55,339 nt of DNA from a virus, in the IMG/VR virus record IMGVR_UViG_3300042731_003053, positions 1 to 55,339 of that record, one strand, 5' to 3'. Made by a program: the position numbers and the translations under genes. Position 1 is the first letter of the stretch; every line of letters starts with the position of its first letter. Shown here piece after piece: positions 7,349-15,819 of the stretch. The notes beneath the pieces are model-generated. The model ran no database searches, had not been told where the DNA came from, and saw only the letters and a list, made by a program, of their open reading frames with translations.

Positions 7349-7996
7349 TCACAACTCACTTGGTTTGGTTGTCTTGTGAAAATCATCCACGTACACCCAC
7401 GGGTTATTCTCTTCTGCCCATGGCTTGCCTTTGTAGGCTGTTCTCCACCATGCCAGGAATTCGGCCCTGTCCTTGAATCCCTCCGCGCGTGCCCCGGCTT
7501 CGGTGATGTCGTGGAGCCTCTCTGCCCAGATGGAATTGTTCTTGAGCCACGTTCTCGCGGCTTCCTTGCAGCATCCATTTGCCATTCTCCAACCAACACG
7601 CGGTGGTTTCAATCGCGTAGGCCAATAGAGGCTATGGCTTGAATTGTCGGCCACAAATTCATAGTGAACGCGCAATGGGTGGTCTCCGCCGCCAGCAGTC
7701 GCTACAACCAATGCTGGCTCGCGCACGTAGAGTCCGTCGCCCGGTTTCCACGGAGCAAGTTCGGTAAGCCATTCCTCAAGTGGAATAAGCCAATCTCGCG
7801 ACGAAACGAGAGCACCGCTCTTGTAGGCGTCAGCCCGCCGCTTGTTCGTCTCGCCTTTGTGGCCACGCCAGAGCGTCCACGAACCATCCTTGTTGTTTTC
7901 AAGGCGTCCTTTAATTGGCCTACGCGTCTGCGTCTTCCGTCCCTCGAATGCCGCTTGGGCCATCGAATCGGTCATGAGAATAGGGCGCCAGATCAT
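7349..7996 (-). CDS. ASCH-like phage protein
   Basis: 215 residues. The N-terminal MIWRPILMTDSMAQAAFEGR followed by KTQTRRPIK is the hallmark of a phage ASCH-domain family. Also present are WKPGDGLYVRE, then RLHDITEAGARAEGF and the closing NPWVYVDDF. ASCH domains bind RNA or nucleotides; the phage role is unknown. Confidence 0.85.
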   Translation of the reverse strand: MIWRPILMTDSMAQAAFEGRKTQTRRPIKGRLENNKDGSWTLWRGHKGETNKRRADAYKSGALVSSRDWLIPLEEWLTELAPWKPGDGLYVREPALVVATAGGGDHPLRVHYEFVADNSSHSLYWPTRLKPPRVGWRMANGCCKEAARTWLKNNSIWAERLHDITEAGARAEGFKDRAEFLAWWRTAYKGKPWAEENNPWVYVDDFHKTTKPSEL

Positions 7997-8577
7997 TCGG
8001 GGGCCTCGTAATTCAACAGGAACGGTCCCGACTTGATTTGCAGTGGGACGTCGCGTAATCCTAGTTTCTCAAGCCGTCGCGCCATGCATGATATGCACAA
8101 AACTCCACCTCCGTGCGGTGTTGGCGCGATTCGCCCCCAGATGTCATTCGGCACAACCGCATCCATCCATGCCGTGCTGCTGTATGGCAGTCCGCAGTCG
8201 TAGCACCGAAGCGGGTTTCGCGGACGTTCGTGCTCCTCGAAATGCCACTTGATGGCGCCGTCTTGAATGTCAACGCGTGGCACCTCCGCCACCACGCCGG
8301 AGGAGAGAAGTGGTTGCAGAACATGCTTCTCGCAGAGTTCCTTCGCTTTCCTACTTGTCTTTGCTCGTCCTGACGCGATAGGAATAACAAGCTCATCCGT
8401 GCTGTCATAGCCACCAACGACGCATCCACCAGCAACGACCTCAACGCTCCAGTTCCAATTTCCGGAGCGGAAATCAACCGTCATCTGGATAGTCGTTTCT
8501 GTCGTAAGAACAATTTCGCTGTAGCTACTTCCGGGAATGTTTTCCCATTTGAACCCTCTCCACTCAAGCAGTTTCAT
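7993..8577 (-). CDS. Hypothetical protein with C-terminal zinc site
   Basis: 194 residues. The N-terminal two thirds is a beta-rich domain. The C-terminal third has CYDCGLPYS and GGGVLCISCMARRLEKLGL, resembling a phage zinc motif that ends in C-x2-C-x3-R. GAGAGG lies upstream, and it overlaps the genes on both sides. Confidence 0.75.
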   Translation of the reverse strand: MKLLEWRGFKWENIPGSSYSEIVLTTETTIQMTVDFRSGNWNWSVEVVAGGCVVGGYDSTDELVIPIASGRAKTSRKAKELCEKHVLQPLLSSGVVAEVPRVDIQDGAIKWHFEEHERPRNPLRCYDCGLPYSSTAWMDAVVPNDIWGRIAPTPHGGGVLCISCMARRLEKLGLRDVPLQIKSGPFLLNYEAPE

Positions 8578-8926
8578 TAGTGGCCTCTCTTCCTCGAATA
8601 ATCTCGTAGCCGATGCCGTTGAAATGCACCGTCATGCTCTCGCCTGGCGTCAGCGGGCGCCAGCCATTTTTTGCGGCAATGGTGTCTATTGGGTTGGCAT
8701 CAGGCCCGTCATGCGATAATGGGTCATTCTCCCATTTTGCCAGATTCTGTTCCGCATGCTTGCAGCACCGCTCCAATATGCCAGCAGCCTCACATGCGAA
8801 CACGGCCCACCCACGGAGCATGGATATCACGGCATCCTTGTGTCCACGGCTCAGGCACAGCGATACGGCTATTTCCAATTCTCGGTGGCTGTCTGCCATG
8901 GTAGGCGTGTTATTGTCCAGCATCAT
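8564..8926 (-). CDS. Hypothetical early phage protein
   Basis: 120 residues, with paired ATG codons at the start. A helical N-terminal half is followed by a domain ending VHFNGIGYEIIRGREA. No family recognised. It overlaps the upstream gene by 17 bases. Confidence 0.7.
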   Translation of the reverse strand: MMLDNNTPTMADSHRELEIAVSLCLSRGHKDAVISMLRGWAVFACEAAGILERCCKHAEQNLAKWENDPLSHDGPDANPIDTIAAKNGWRPLTPGESMTVHFNGIGYEIIRGREATNETA

Positions 8927-9365
8927 TTCCCTCGCTTTTCACCAGTGACTCGCCGCGTTCGAGTTTGTCGGCGATGTCGGTAACGATGTCGAATCGTCCG
9001 CGATCTATTGCACATCCAGTGACGTCGCAGTCGTCGGAGAAGTCTTTCCGTAGATCGTCTTGCTTTTTTGCCACCTGCCTCAATTCCTCCACCACCGGCA
9101 CCCGCCTCAACCACTTCCCCATTGAAGCCTGGTGGTGCGCGTTGCAGACAGCTATTCCATCCTCACGCGACATAAGGTTAGGCATCGGGGAGTCAGGATC
9201 ATCTGAGATTTCGTGGTAATAGCCGTCTCCGTCGATGAAATGCCAAAACCACAGGCCGTCGCCATCATCACGAGCGAGGTATTGTCCGCACGGTGATTCG
9301 GCAGTGAGGTTGCCGTCGGCATCCTCCACGAATTCCAGTTCCCGTATCGCGTATAGCTCAGTCAT
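8910..9365 (-). CDS. Hypothetical acidic phage protein
   Basis: 151 residues from ATG 9365 (GAGG upstream); the frame extends further but into the neighbouring gene. It starts MTELYAIRELEFVEDADGN and is rich in Asp/Trp (GDGLWFWHFIDGDGYYHEI). The C-terminus is a helical, charged segment. No family recognised. Confidence 0.7.
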   Translation of the reverse strand: MTELYAIRELEFVEDADGNLTAESPCGQYLARDDGDGLWFWHFIDGDGYYHEISDDPDSPMPNLMSREDGIAVCNAHHQASMGKWLRRVPVVEELRQVAKKQDDLRKDFSDDCDVTGCAIDRGRFDIVTDIADKLERGESLVKSEGNDAGQ

Positions 9366-9567
9366 TGTTGGCCTCGCTCTCCTCGACAAGTTCCCACGAC
9401 GAATCGCTCGCGCCATGATATTCGTAAGACACTTGCTCACCCCACTCCTCGGTTAGCATTTGATTCGCGTCGATCTCGTGATCCTGTAACTCTCGAAACT
9501 GCTCATCCTCAATGTCCACGAGGCGTGTTTCTTCGTGGGTTATGTAGCCAGTTACCTTGATTCGCAT
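9358..9567 (-). CDS. Small acidic protein
   Basis: 69 residues with GAGG upstream. MRIKVTGYITHEE resembles the start of phage proteins that carry a small beta domain followed by an acidic tail. Coupled to its neighbours by short overlaps. Confidence 0.68.
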   Translation of the reverse strand: MRIKVTGYITHEETRLVDIEDEQFRELQDHEIDANQMLTEEWGEQVSYEYHGASDSSWELVEESEANND

Positions 9568-9863
9568 TTCGTTTCCTCGCTTTCTGCTATCCGGATTCCG
9601 AATAGCTTGGCGATTGCTCGCGCCGCTGCCTCTGCCACCTCGGATGTTCTATGCTGCGGACGCCATCCCCATTCTTGAATGATGATGGTGCTATTTTCTA
9701 GAGACCATCCCCAGAAATCCCCGGACTGCTCCATCTTCAGCTTCCACTGGTTCAACTCTCGGAATCGCTCGCTATGGACCAATTCCCGAAGCTCTCGCAC
9801 CTCTGCCTCAAGTTCCGCGTTGCGTGCCGCTAAGGCAGCTTGTTCGCTATTGGTCAATTCCAT
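9552..9863 (-). CDS. Small protein with N-terminal coiled coil
   Basis: 103 residues with GAGG upstream. Residues 5-40 form a coiled coil (ALAARNAELEAEVRELREL), followed by a Trp-rich segment (DFWGWSLENSTIIIQEWGW) and a helical tail. Confidence 0.72.
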   Translation of the reverse strand: MELTNSEQAALAARNAELEAEVRELRELVHSERFRELNQWKLKMEQSGDFWGWSLENSTIIIQEWGWRPQHRTSEVAEAAARAIAKLFGIRIAESEETKCESR

Positions 9864-10030
9864 TTTGTTTCCTCGCTTTCTAATTCAGAATTCCTCCGCA
9901 CGTCCACCACTATCACAGCCGTGCGCCGGTCGTAGTTCTCTTCATACGTGGCCGGGCTTCGGATGAATCAGAATTCCCGTCTAATGCACACCGGCACGAA
10001 TCGGCGGGGACGGCCGTAGGTGATTTTCAA
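9854..10030 (-). pseudogene. Short reading frame broken by an in-frame TGA
   Basis: From a TTG at 10030 the frame reads MKITYGRPRRFVPVCIRREF, a TGA (9968-9970), then 37 further codons including PATYEENYDRRTAVIVVDV. It ends at 9854, overlapping the next gene. Both halves share one frame and look protein-like, so this may be a 58-codon gene interrupted by a stop, a recent mutation, or two tiny genes. Confidence 0.35.
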
Positions 10031-10908
10031 AACAGCCGTCCTTCCTGGTCCGCGTAGCTGGGGCCGTTGATTAGGAGCACTTCCGGGGCCTCGCACTGCC
10101 CTTCGCCGCGGCGATTCTGGACGTGCAGATTCTTCTGGGCCTTGATTTTTCGCTTAGTCCAGCCTGCGTACATGCGATCGAGAACCGGGTCATCGTAATA
10201 GCTCACCACGACTCTCGCAGCCTTGAATCTCGTAAGCGCTTCGGCAAGGCGATCGTGGTCGCCATCATCGAAGTCGTGATGGTACTTGGATCCGCCGCCA
10301 TTACCTCGCGTGCCCATCAGGTATGGCGGATCCGCATAGATTGCTACTCGTGAGTCGTCGGCGATCTTCTCCAACATGGTGAATGCGTCTCGATTCAGGA
10401 TTGACACATTCCTAAGGCGCTCATGCCATGCAGGAATTGACTCGATCACGTTACGCCACCTGCCGGCGGAGGATCCGCCCCCTGGTGTGAATCTGACGCT
10501 TGGTTGCAAATTCGTGCGGGAACATCCACATGTACCGTTTCGCCCAATCCAGGAGACCACGAGGTAGTGGTAAGCCGCCTCAGTCTCGATCGGTTGTTGC
10601 GGATTCGGAACCCACGCCTTGACCCATTCGCTCGATCGCCTATAGATGTCTTCGCTGTAGAGGGTGCGTGCCGCCATCCCGTACAACTCACACGCCGCGC
10701 CGGGATTCGCAAGCACTCTCGCCAGGTTGATGAGTAGGCCGTGCAAATCGTTAACCGTCTCTTGCTGGCTTGGCTCCTTCGCGAACAGCACGGCGCAGGA
10801 TCCGCAAAACGGCTCGAAGTATGAGACATGCGGCCCCAATTCCTCCACAATCGTCTTGGCCAGCGTTCGCTTGCCGCCGAACCACGGGGCTATTGCTGTG
10901 ATTTTCAC
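10027..10908 (-). CDS. D12-class N6-adenine DNA methyltransferase
   Basis: 293 residues from a GTG (10908) with GGAG upstream; the longer frame has no ribosome site and overlaps the previous gene. Motifs: PWFGGKR (8-14), FEPFCGS (31-37, SAM binding) and the catalytic DPPY (193-196). This is the Dam/MboI-type order. It probably protects phage DNA or marks replication sites. With the C5-MTase it gives the phage two modification types. Confidence 0.93.
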   Translation of the reverse strand: MKITAIAPWFGGKRTLAKTIVEELGPHVSYFEPFCGSCAVLFAKEPSQQETVNDLHGLLINLARVLANPGAACELYGMAARTLYSEDIYRRSSEWVKAWVPNPQQPIETEAAYHYLVVSWIGRNGTCGCSRTNLQPSVRFTPGGGSSAGRWRNVIESIPAWHERLRNVSILNRDAFTMLEKIADDSRVAIYADPPYLMGTRGNGGGSKYHHDFDDGDHDRLAEALTRFKAARVVVSYYDDPVLDRMYAGWTKRKIKAQKNLHVQNRRGEGQCEAPEVLLINGPSYADQEGRLF

Positions 10909-10945
10909 GATCGATTCTCCGTCATCGGATGCCAGCGTGTTGGGT

Positions 10946-11398
10946 CTATTGGTTGGTGCATGCAATCCACTCCGCAGCAAGTTTCTGTAATCGGGGCCAG
11001 TGTTTCTCTTCGTTGAACGCGCCGATGCCCTCGAGTAGGACATGCAGGCTGTGGCAGTCCTCGCGCGACAATCCCGACACCTCGTCGCGCTCGAATGGCC
11101 CGAGCCAGTACTCCTCGATGCCGTTCTCCGTCAGTGAGACATTCAGCACACAGCCGCATAATTCGCATTCGCGATCGCCATCGGCTGGAAAGTAATCATC
11201 CCATCCGTCGATGATCGTGAAGCCATTGACCTTGTACCGTTCAATTGCGACCTGAATCCGGGCGCACTCGGGGCAGTAATCCTCTTCGCTGCACGCGCCA
11301 TCCTCGTCAATCAGCCATCGCATGTACCGCGATTCGACACCCTTGCTATGTTCGGCGAGCCATCCTTTGAATTCCTCTATGGTTGGTAAGCGGCTCAT
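10946..11398 (-). CDS. Hypothetical zinc protein
   Basis: 150 residues. It begins MSRLPTIEEFKGWLAEH; CPEC near residue 42 and CELCGC near residue 78 make a plausible zinc site. GAGG precedes the ATG. No family recognised. Confidence 0.72.
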   Translation of the reverse strand: MSRLPTIEEFKGWLAEHSKGVESRYMRWLIDEDGACSEEDYCPECARIQVAIERYKVNGFTIIDGWDDYFPADGDRECELCGCVLNVSLTENGIEEYWLGPFERDEVSGLSREDCHSLHVLLEGIGAFNEEKHWPRLQKLAAEWIACTNQ

Positions 11399-11401
11399 CT
11401 C

Positions 11402-11635
11402 TCAATCCTCGCTCGAATTTGGCGCTAAGTATCGCAACGCCTCTTCGTCGATGTTGGCGAAGAACGCTACCCGCTTCTTCAGCGGCAGTTTGCCGTGCTT
11501 CAAAAACGCTCGAATCACCGCGAATAGCTCTCCGCTCGTGTGCAGATTCGGATGCTTGTACCTGCCGTCGCTGGCCACTTCCAAGAGGTGGCTTGTTTGC
11601 TGTGCTAGTTGCAGGATGCGGATGCGATTTGTCAT
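11402..11635 (-). CDS. Hypothetical early phage protein
   Basis: 77 residues from ATG 11635, beginning MTNRIRILQLAQQTSHLLE. Mostly helical and basic. Follows the coiled-coil gene in the operon. No family recognised. Confidence 0.68.
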   Translation of the reverse strand: MTNRIRILQLAQQTSHLLEVASDGRYKHPNLHTSGELFAVIRAFLKHGKLPLKKRVAFFANIDEEALRYLAPNSSED

Positions 11636-11651
11636 CGTGTTCACTTCGTAA

Positions 11652-11870
11652 TCAGAACGGAATATCCGTACGCTCAAAATCAGTCAGGTCGATTTCTTGG
11701 CTATCGTCTTCGTTGCTCAGCTTCCGTACTTCGTGTTGGAGTCGTGCGATTCCTTCAAGCAGGCTCTCTACTTTTTGGTTTGCTGATTCAATCGAAGCTT
11801 CAACTTCCTTCCTGAGTTCCGCCATATCCTCTTCCAACTCACGCATTCTCGTTAACAAGTCTTTCTTCAT
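11652..11870 (-). CDS. Small coiled-coil protein
   Basis: 72 residues from ATG 11870, which overlaps the upstream stop (ATGA). Residues 1-55 are nearly continuous heptads (RMRELEEDMAELRKEVEA), and the end is acidic. Its place beside the replication genes suggests an accessory role; this is inference. Confidence 0.72.
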   Translation of the reverse strand: MKKDLLTRMRELEEDMAELRKEVEASIESANQKVESLLEGIARLQHEVRKLSNEDDSQEIDLTDFERTDIPF

Positions 11871-12493
11871 GGCTTCCACTCCTCACCGGGAATTGCGAGG
11901 TTTTGACAATGGCGACGAAGTGCGTCTTGCGATTCACGAGAATACCACACGCCGCTAACTTCACACATGTACGACTTCCAATCGATAATATCGCTCGTCA
12001 TGCGGCGGCCTTTCTCGCAATCACAACGGACGGCAACCGTTTTGCGTGCGTGCTTCGCATTCCGCAGGAATTCGTCCAGGTCGCCGTACTTCGCCGCGTG
12101 CATTGCCTCTTGGCTCCAGACGACAAGCAGCCCTCCGTCGTGGCAGCGTTCGCAGTTGTACGAGCCGTCCTCTTTCGGTTTTGTAGCCGTCCCATACGTT
12201 CGGCCGGTATCGCAGTAGTTGCAGACGGCCGCAGGAAGCGAAGACCACCGAGGGTATTGGCCACCGGGAATCGCCACGTCCCCGGCGAACATCCTTTCGA
12301 GGCAGCCGATTGCCTCGTCGATTTCAACGTAGCCGAGAGTGCGAAACCACGTCCCGAGGATGTCTTGCCGACTCGGCTCGCCGTCCTTTGCGTCTCCGGC
12401 GTCGGGCCATTTCTTCAGCCAACTACCGAACGAATCCGGCCACTGAATGCGGCACTTTCGGAGGAATCGGGAGTCAAATTCGTCGCGGTCCAT
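11867..12493 (-). CDS. Zinc-motif protein next to the replication initiator
   Basis: 208 residues. The N-terminal ~90 residues are helical (WFRTLGYVEIDEAIGCLERM), like the domain that precedes zinc motifs in phage loader-type replication proteins. Cysteines follow: CNYCDTG, CERCHDGG, and CDCEKG with C further on. It is directly coupled to the initiator (TGATG). A role in helicase loading is possible but not shown. Confidence 0.72.
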   Translation of the reverse strand: MDRDEFDSRFLRKCRIQWPDSFGSWLKKWPDAGDAKDGEPSRQDILGTWFRTLGYVEIDEAIGCLERMFAGDVAIPGGQYPRWSSLPAAVCNYCDTGRTYGTATKPKEDGSYNCERCHDGGLLVVWSQEAMHAAKYGDLDEFLRNAKHARKTVAVRCDCEKGRRMTSDIIDWKSYMCEVSGVWYSRESQDALRRHCQNLAIPGEEWKP

Positions 12494-13299
12494 CAGACTA
12501 TTCCGTCCTTCTCGGGGTCGAAGTCAAGATTCAGGGGCTTTTGTTCAGCGGTACCGGCGGCAGGCTCGTCAAATGCCTCGATAAACCGCGTGACGTGGCC
12601 GCTGGTCCGCATGATGAGTTCGAGGGCAAGATACTTTTGCCCGCGATCGTTCTTGCCGAGGTTGTGTGGCGTCTTGTGGCAGCCGTCGATGGCTTGGCAG
12701 AGGGAGTCCACAGAGAACCCATCTTCGAGGCGGTCCTTTATCGCACGCCACTCCTTGGAGGTGCTTCGGATAACCTCAGGGCATCTTGGGTGGTGTTCCC
12801 GGTAGTGGGCGTAGACGGATCTGACTTCTTCCGAGACAGTTTTCTTTTTCTTATTACTCTTACAAGAAGAAGAGGACAGGAGAGAGATAGCAGAACGGTG
12901 CGTTTCTAACGCACCTTCATGCGTTCTTGACGCATGTTCCTGTTGGGAGCAGTTAACCTCTTTTGTATCAACAGGTATATCTTCTAGCCATCCTATGGAA
13001 ACGAGGCGCGGTATCGCTTCCTCGAACACCTTGCAAGGTATCCTCGAAATGCGTGCGAGACTGTCAAAATCGTGTGGCTTATTACCCGTACGCACCAAAG
13101 TGCCGCGAGGATTGCACTTCGCTGCAATCAAGGTGCAAGCCATCCATGCACCATAGTGCGTTGCACCATTCGGGTGGTCCAGCAGTTCGGTGTAGCCGTC
13201 GCCGTCCATCTTCGTCGGCACCTTAACCCAGGTCATCGTCTTGAGGTTCCGCGACTGGTTGTTCTCGAACGTCTCGTCCCAATTCTTGATTCTCCACAT
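12493..13299 (-). CDS. Phage replication initiator / replisome organiser
   Basis: 268 residues. The N-terminal WRIKNWDETFENNQSR and WVKVPTKMDGDG belong to phage replisome-organiser proteins with a winged-helix start. A low-complexity linker (SLLSSSSCKSNKKKK) separates this from a C-terminal domain (SKEWRAIKDRLEDG, then CHKTPHNLG and YLALELIMRT) like the conserved phage replication C-terminal domain. It probably binds the phage origin and recruits helicase. Confidence 0.8.
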   Translation of the reverse strand: MWRIKNWDETFENNQSRNLKTMTWVKVPTKMDGDGYTELLDHPNGATHYGAWMACTLIAAKCNPRGTLVRTGNKPHDFDSLARISRIPCKVFEEAIPRLVSIGWLEDIPVDTKEVNCSQQEHASRTHEGALETHRSAISLLSSSSCKSNKKKKTVSEEVRSVYAHYREHHPRCPEVIRSTSKEWRAIKDRLEDGFSVDSLCQAIDGCHKTPHNLGKNDRGQKYLALELIMRTSGHVTRFIEAFDEPAAGTAEQKPLNLDFDPEKDGIV

Positions 13300-13301
13300 G
13301 G

Positions 13302-13934
13302 TCACAAATCCGTATCGTCTTCAGGAAAATCATCTAGTATTCCGTCGTAGCAGGCTCCTGTTAGGGCAACGACATCGCCATACGTGGTGTCGCTTGCGTC
13401 CGCTGGGCCCCATCGTGAGTAATAAAGGTAGTCGTACGGAATGCGCCCATTTAGAAGAACTGCAGCGTCATTCACGTCCACCGGATATCCAAGGCACGAG
13501 TCCGCTATCGCTTCCATACCGAGAATGGTATTTATAGCCCCACAAAGAAAGGCGTCATACTGGCGTTGTTGCGACTCCCCGTACACAACTGCCGGCGGGA
13601 ATGGACGTAGGTGCCTATCTCTGCAGAGTCGCAGATACATTGCCATGTCGTGGGACAGCGAAGCTGGGTCAACATCCGACTTTCCGTGCGTGAACGCATG
13701 GCAGTGTTTGCACCAACCAGCAAGATCTTCTAGATCCTCGTTGTACTTCCTTTCGTACGTCAAATGGTGGACGGCGTCGATCTCGAATAGCTCACACCGC
13801 TCACAGTATCCACCCGCCCTATCGTGAACCGACCGCTTCATTACGGCCCATTCACGCGAACACAAATAAGCCTGGTACTTTTCGCGGTCATCCACGATGT
13901 CCTTCCACCGCCCCAGCGTCTTCTTTTTAGTCAT
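13302..13934 (-). CDS. HNH-type endonuclease
   Basis: 210 residues. CERCELFEIDAVHHLTYER, then NEDLEDLAGWCKHCH, is an HNH core: CxxC, the catalytic HH, and the second CxxC. The extra ~110 C-terminal residues are unrecognised. It may be a stand-alone homing-type or phage-processing nuclease; it lies far from the terminase genes, so a packaging role is less likely. Confidence 0.82.
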   Translation of the reverse strand: MTKKKTLGRWKDIVDDREKYQAYLCSREWAVMKRSVHDRAGGYCERCELFEIDAVHHLTYERKYNEDLEDLAGWCKHCHAFTHGKSDVDPASLSHDMAMYLRLCRDRHLRPFPPAVVYGESQQRQYDAFLCGAINTILGMEAIADSCLGYPVDVNDAAVLLNGRIPYDYLYYSRWGPADASDTTYGDVVALTGACYDGILDDFPEDDTDL

Positions 13935-13940
13935 TGGTAT

Positions 13941-14270
13941 TTACTCCTCGCCTCGGTTGTCGTTCTCGTGCCATAATTCCACGCCTGCCTCCACTCTCGC
14001 CGCCAACGTCTCAACACGCCGCCTCGACCATGGAATAGCGTCACACGCCGTTTCAGGCGATTCTGAGGGCTCTCCGAATCCGACTGTCAGTCTAACTATT
14101 GGATCGCACGTCTCCAGGAATCTAGCTACGTCCGATTCCCTCTCGCGCTCAAATTGCTCTTGGAGCCACGGGACGATCGCCCATTCGGACGTCTTGTTTG
14201 GTGGTGGAATTCGCTTTCGCCGGCACCAGGCTGCTACGGCCATTCGGAGGTGTTCGGCGCGGGTGGTCAC
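13941..14270 (-). CDS. Hypothetical basic phage protein
   Basis: 109 residues from a GTG (14270) overlapping the upstream TGA, with GAGG ahead. It is basic in the N-terminal half (MAVAAWCRRKRIPPP), with an acidic end. No family recognised. Confidence 0.65.
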   Translation of the reverse strand: MTTRAEHLRMAVAAWCRRKRIPPPNKTSEWAIVPWLQEQFERERESDVARFLETCDPIVRLTVGFGEPSESPETACDAIPWSRRRVETLAARVEAGVELWHENDNRGEE

Positions 14271-14851
14271 TCTGATTCCTCGCGAGTTAATCCAGACACG
14301 TCCGGTCGATACGGCCCCATCTCGTAGGTGATGATGTTTTCCTTGGCCCAATCGTTGATCTTCTCCGTCAAGTCAGCGCACTCGCTGTCACCTTCGGTAA
14401 GGTCATCATCTTCGGGCATGTCGTCGTACCAGAAGTCGCCTGGATCGAAGAATCGCGGTGTGTGTCGCTTGCCGATTCGCAGCAGCAAGTCACCTGGCTC
14501 GACGTTGTTCTCGTCGCAGTAGTCGAGCAAGTCATCCTCGTCGAAGAACCACCTGTCGTTGTCCTGAATGGTGATGGGGAATTCCAACGGCTTGACTTCG
14601 CACCTCTCCCAGCGTTCGCGTTTACGAATCGCCCGGCAGCCATCGCAGGCGTGATGCGGATATCGGGTGCGATTCACGCCGCAGACGAAGCAGGGTGAAT
14701 TTGTCGAACAACACGTCCTGGCTGCCTTCTCGGCGTCGGCTTCTGTCCACTTCTTGTCGCGTGACTTCACCGGCCATAATTTGCCGCATGTCTTGCAGAT
14801 CCACACGTCAATGTTTCGCCGTTCGGCGTCGGTGTCGTAGTTCTTACCCAT
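14267..14851 (-). CDS. Zinc protein with acidic C-terminal domain
   Basis: 194 residues from ATG 14851 (GGAG upstream). Cysteine pairs WICKTCGKLWP, CFVCG and CDGC form zinc-ribbon-like sites in the N-terminal half. The C-terminal half is very acidic (FFDEDDLLDYCDENN). No family recognised. Confidence 0.72.
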   Translation of the reverse strand: MGKNYDTDAERRNIDVWICKTCGKLWPVKSRDKKWTEADAEKAARTCCSTNSPCFVCGVNRTRYPHHACDGCRAIRKRERWERCEVKPLEFPITIQDNDRWFFDEDDLLDYCDENNVEPGDLLLRIGKRHTPRFFDPGDFWYDDMPEDDDLTEGDSECADLTEKINDWAKENIITYEMGPYRPDVSGLTREESE

Positions 14852-14868
14852 GAATCGCTCCAATTTGT

Positions 14869-15141
14869 TCAACTAGATTCGAGTAGCAGCTTCGCCTTGG
14901 CTCGCTCCAAGGCCGCCTCAAGAATTTCCACGGAATTCGGCCAGTTGCCAGCCATGATTGAGCGATAGTATTCGTTGTCCATCTGGGAAGCAGCAAGATC
15001 GTCCCCAAAATCAAGAAGCCATCTACTATCGTATTCACCCAAACGGCTGGCGATAATCTTTAGACGCCGTCCCGTAGCGCATGTTTGGCAATCGCACACC
15101 ATAATTACCATCCCTCGAATGATTCCGGCGAATAGGTTCAT
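14869..15141 (-). CDS. Small hypothetical protein
   Basis: 90 residues from ATG 15141 (GGGAG upstream, ATGA overlap). Hydrophobic first 20 residues (MNLFAGIIRGMVIMV) followed by CDCQTC, then a helical end. It may be membrane-associated or simply buried. No family recognised. Confidence 0.68.
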   Translation of the reverse strand: MNLFAGIIRGMVIMVCDCQTCATGRRLKIIASRLGEYDSRWLLDFGDDLAASQMDNEYYRSIMAGNWPNSVEILEAALERAKAKLLLESS

Positions 15142-15368
15142 GTCGTACTCTCCCGCCCAGGCGTGTATAGCATTATTCCTAATCGTTCGGACCACCGCTC
15201 GGCCGCAATGCGTGCTGAGTGCTGTGTCTTGTAAGCCCACATGCTCTCTACAAATGCATCCCGACGTTTTGGATTTACGCCAACAGCGATTCGCCACGAC
15301 CATCTTTGGCCGCGTCGGCTACCCAATCCGTTGTGTGGTCGGAACAGGGTTAAGCGGCCTACTGTCAT
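15138..15368 (-). CDS. Small basic hypothetical protein
   Basis: 76 residues, Arg/Trp-rich (GSRRGQRWSWRIAVGVNPKR). GGAG precedes the ATG, which overlaps the upstream stop (ATGA). No family recognised. Confidence 0.65.
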   Translation of the reverse strand: MTVGRLTLFRPHNGLGSRRGQRWSWRIAVGVNPKRRDAFVESMWAYKTQHSARIAAERWSERLGIMLYTPGRESTT

Positions 15369-15625
15369 GGTCTCTCCATCCTTTCAGACAATTCGTCGTG
15401 GAATTCCTTGAGGGCTCGGTCCGCGTACTCTACGGCCTTCTTGACGGAATGCATGTGACTATCCTCGTCGCTAGCAACCTGAACAAGATCGTTGATGAGA
15501 GCCTCGATCAATTCGACCAGTTGCAACAGGTTGTCGAATCTGTCCCCGTCCGTGTGCGATTCACCGACCGGCATGACTGGACCGATTAGCTTATTGACGA
15601 TTTCCTTGGTACTGAATACTTTCAT
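15365..15625 (-). CDS. Small helical hypothetical protein
   Basis: 86 residues from ATG 15625 (GGAG upstream). It starts MKVFSTKEIVNKLIGPVMPV, then an amphipathic helical segment (DNLLQLVELIEALINDLVQV). No family recognised. Confidence 0.7.
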   Translation of the reverse strand: MKVFSTKEIVNKLIGPVMPVGESHTDGDRFDNLLQLVELIEALINDLVQVASDEDSHMHSVKKAVEYADRALKEFHDELSERMERP

Positions 15626-15639
15626 GTCGTCTCCATCCT

Positions 15640-15819
15640 TCATCTCTGTACGTGATAGGTGCGTGCGTCCAACTCTGCAATACACGCGGCGACTTCACCC
15701 AGGAATTCGTCTAGCCCATCTTGAGTGCGATTCTTCGTGTACGCCAAAAGTGCGTCCGCGATTTTCTGTGCGACGTTTCGATCGTCGCGATCCTTCTTCT
15801 TTTCGTTAGGTACTTTCAT
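15640..15819 (-). CDS. 59-residue helical protein
   Basis: Gene just under 60 codons, with GGAAGG upstream of ATG 15819. It begins MKVPNEKKKDRDDRNVAQKI and continues as amphipathic helix. It is tightly placed between NinG (overlap of four bases) and the gene ending at 15365. Confidence 0.68.
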   Translation of the reverse strand: MKVPNEKKKDRDDRNVAQKIADALLAYTKNRTQDGLDEFLGEVAACIAELDARTYHVQR

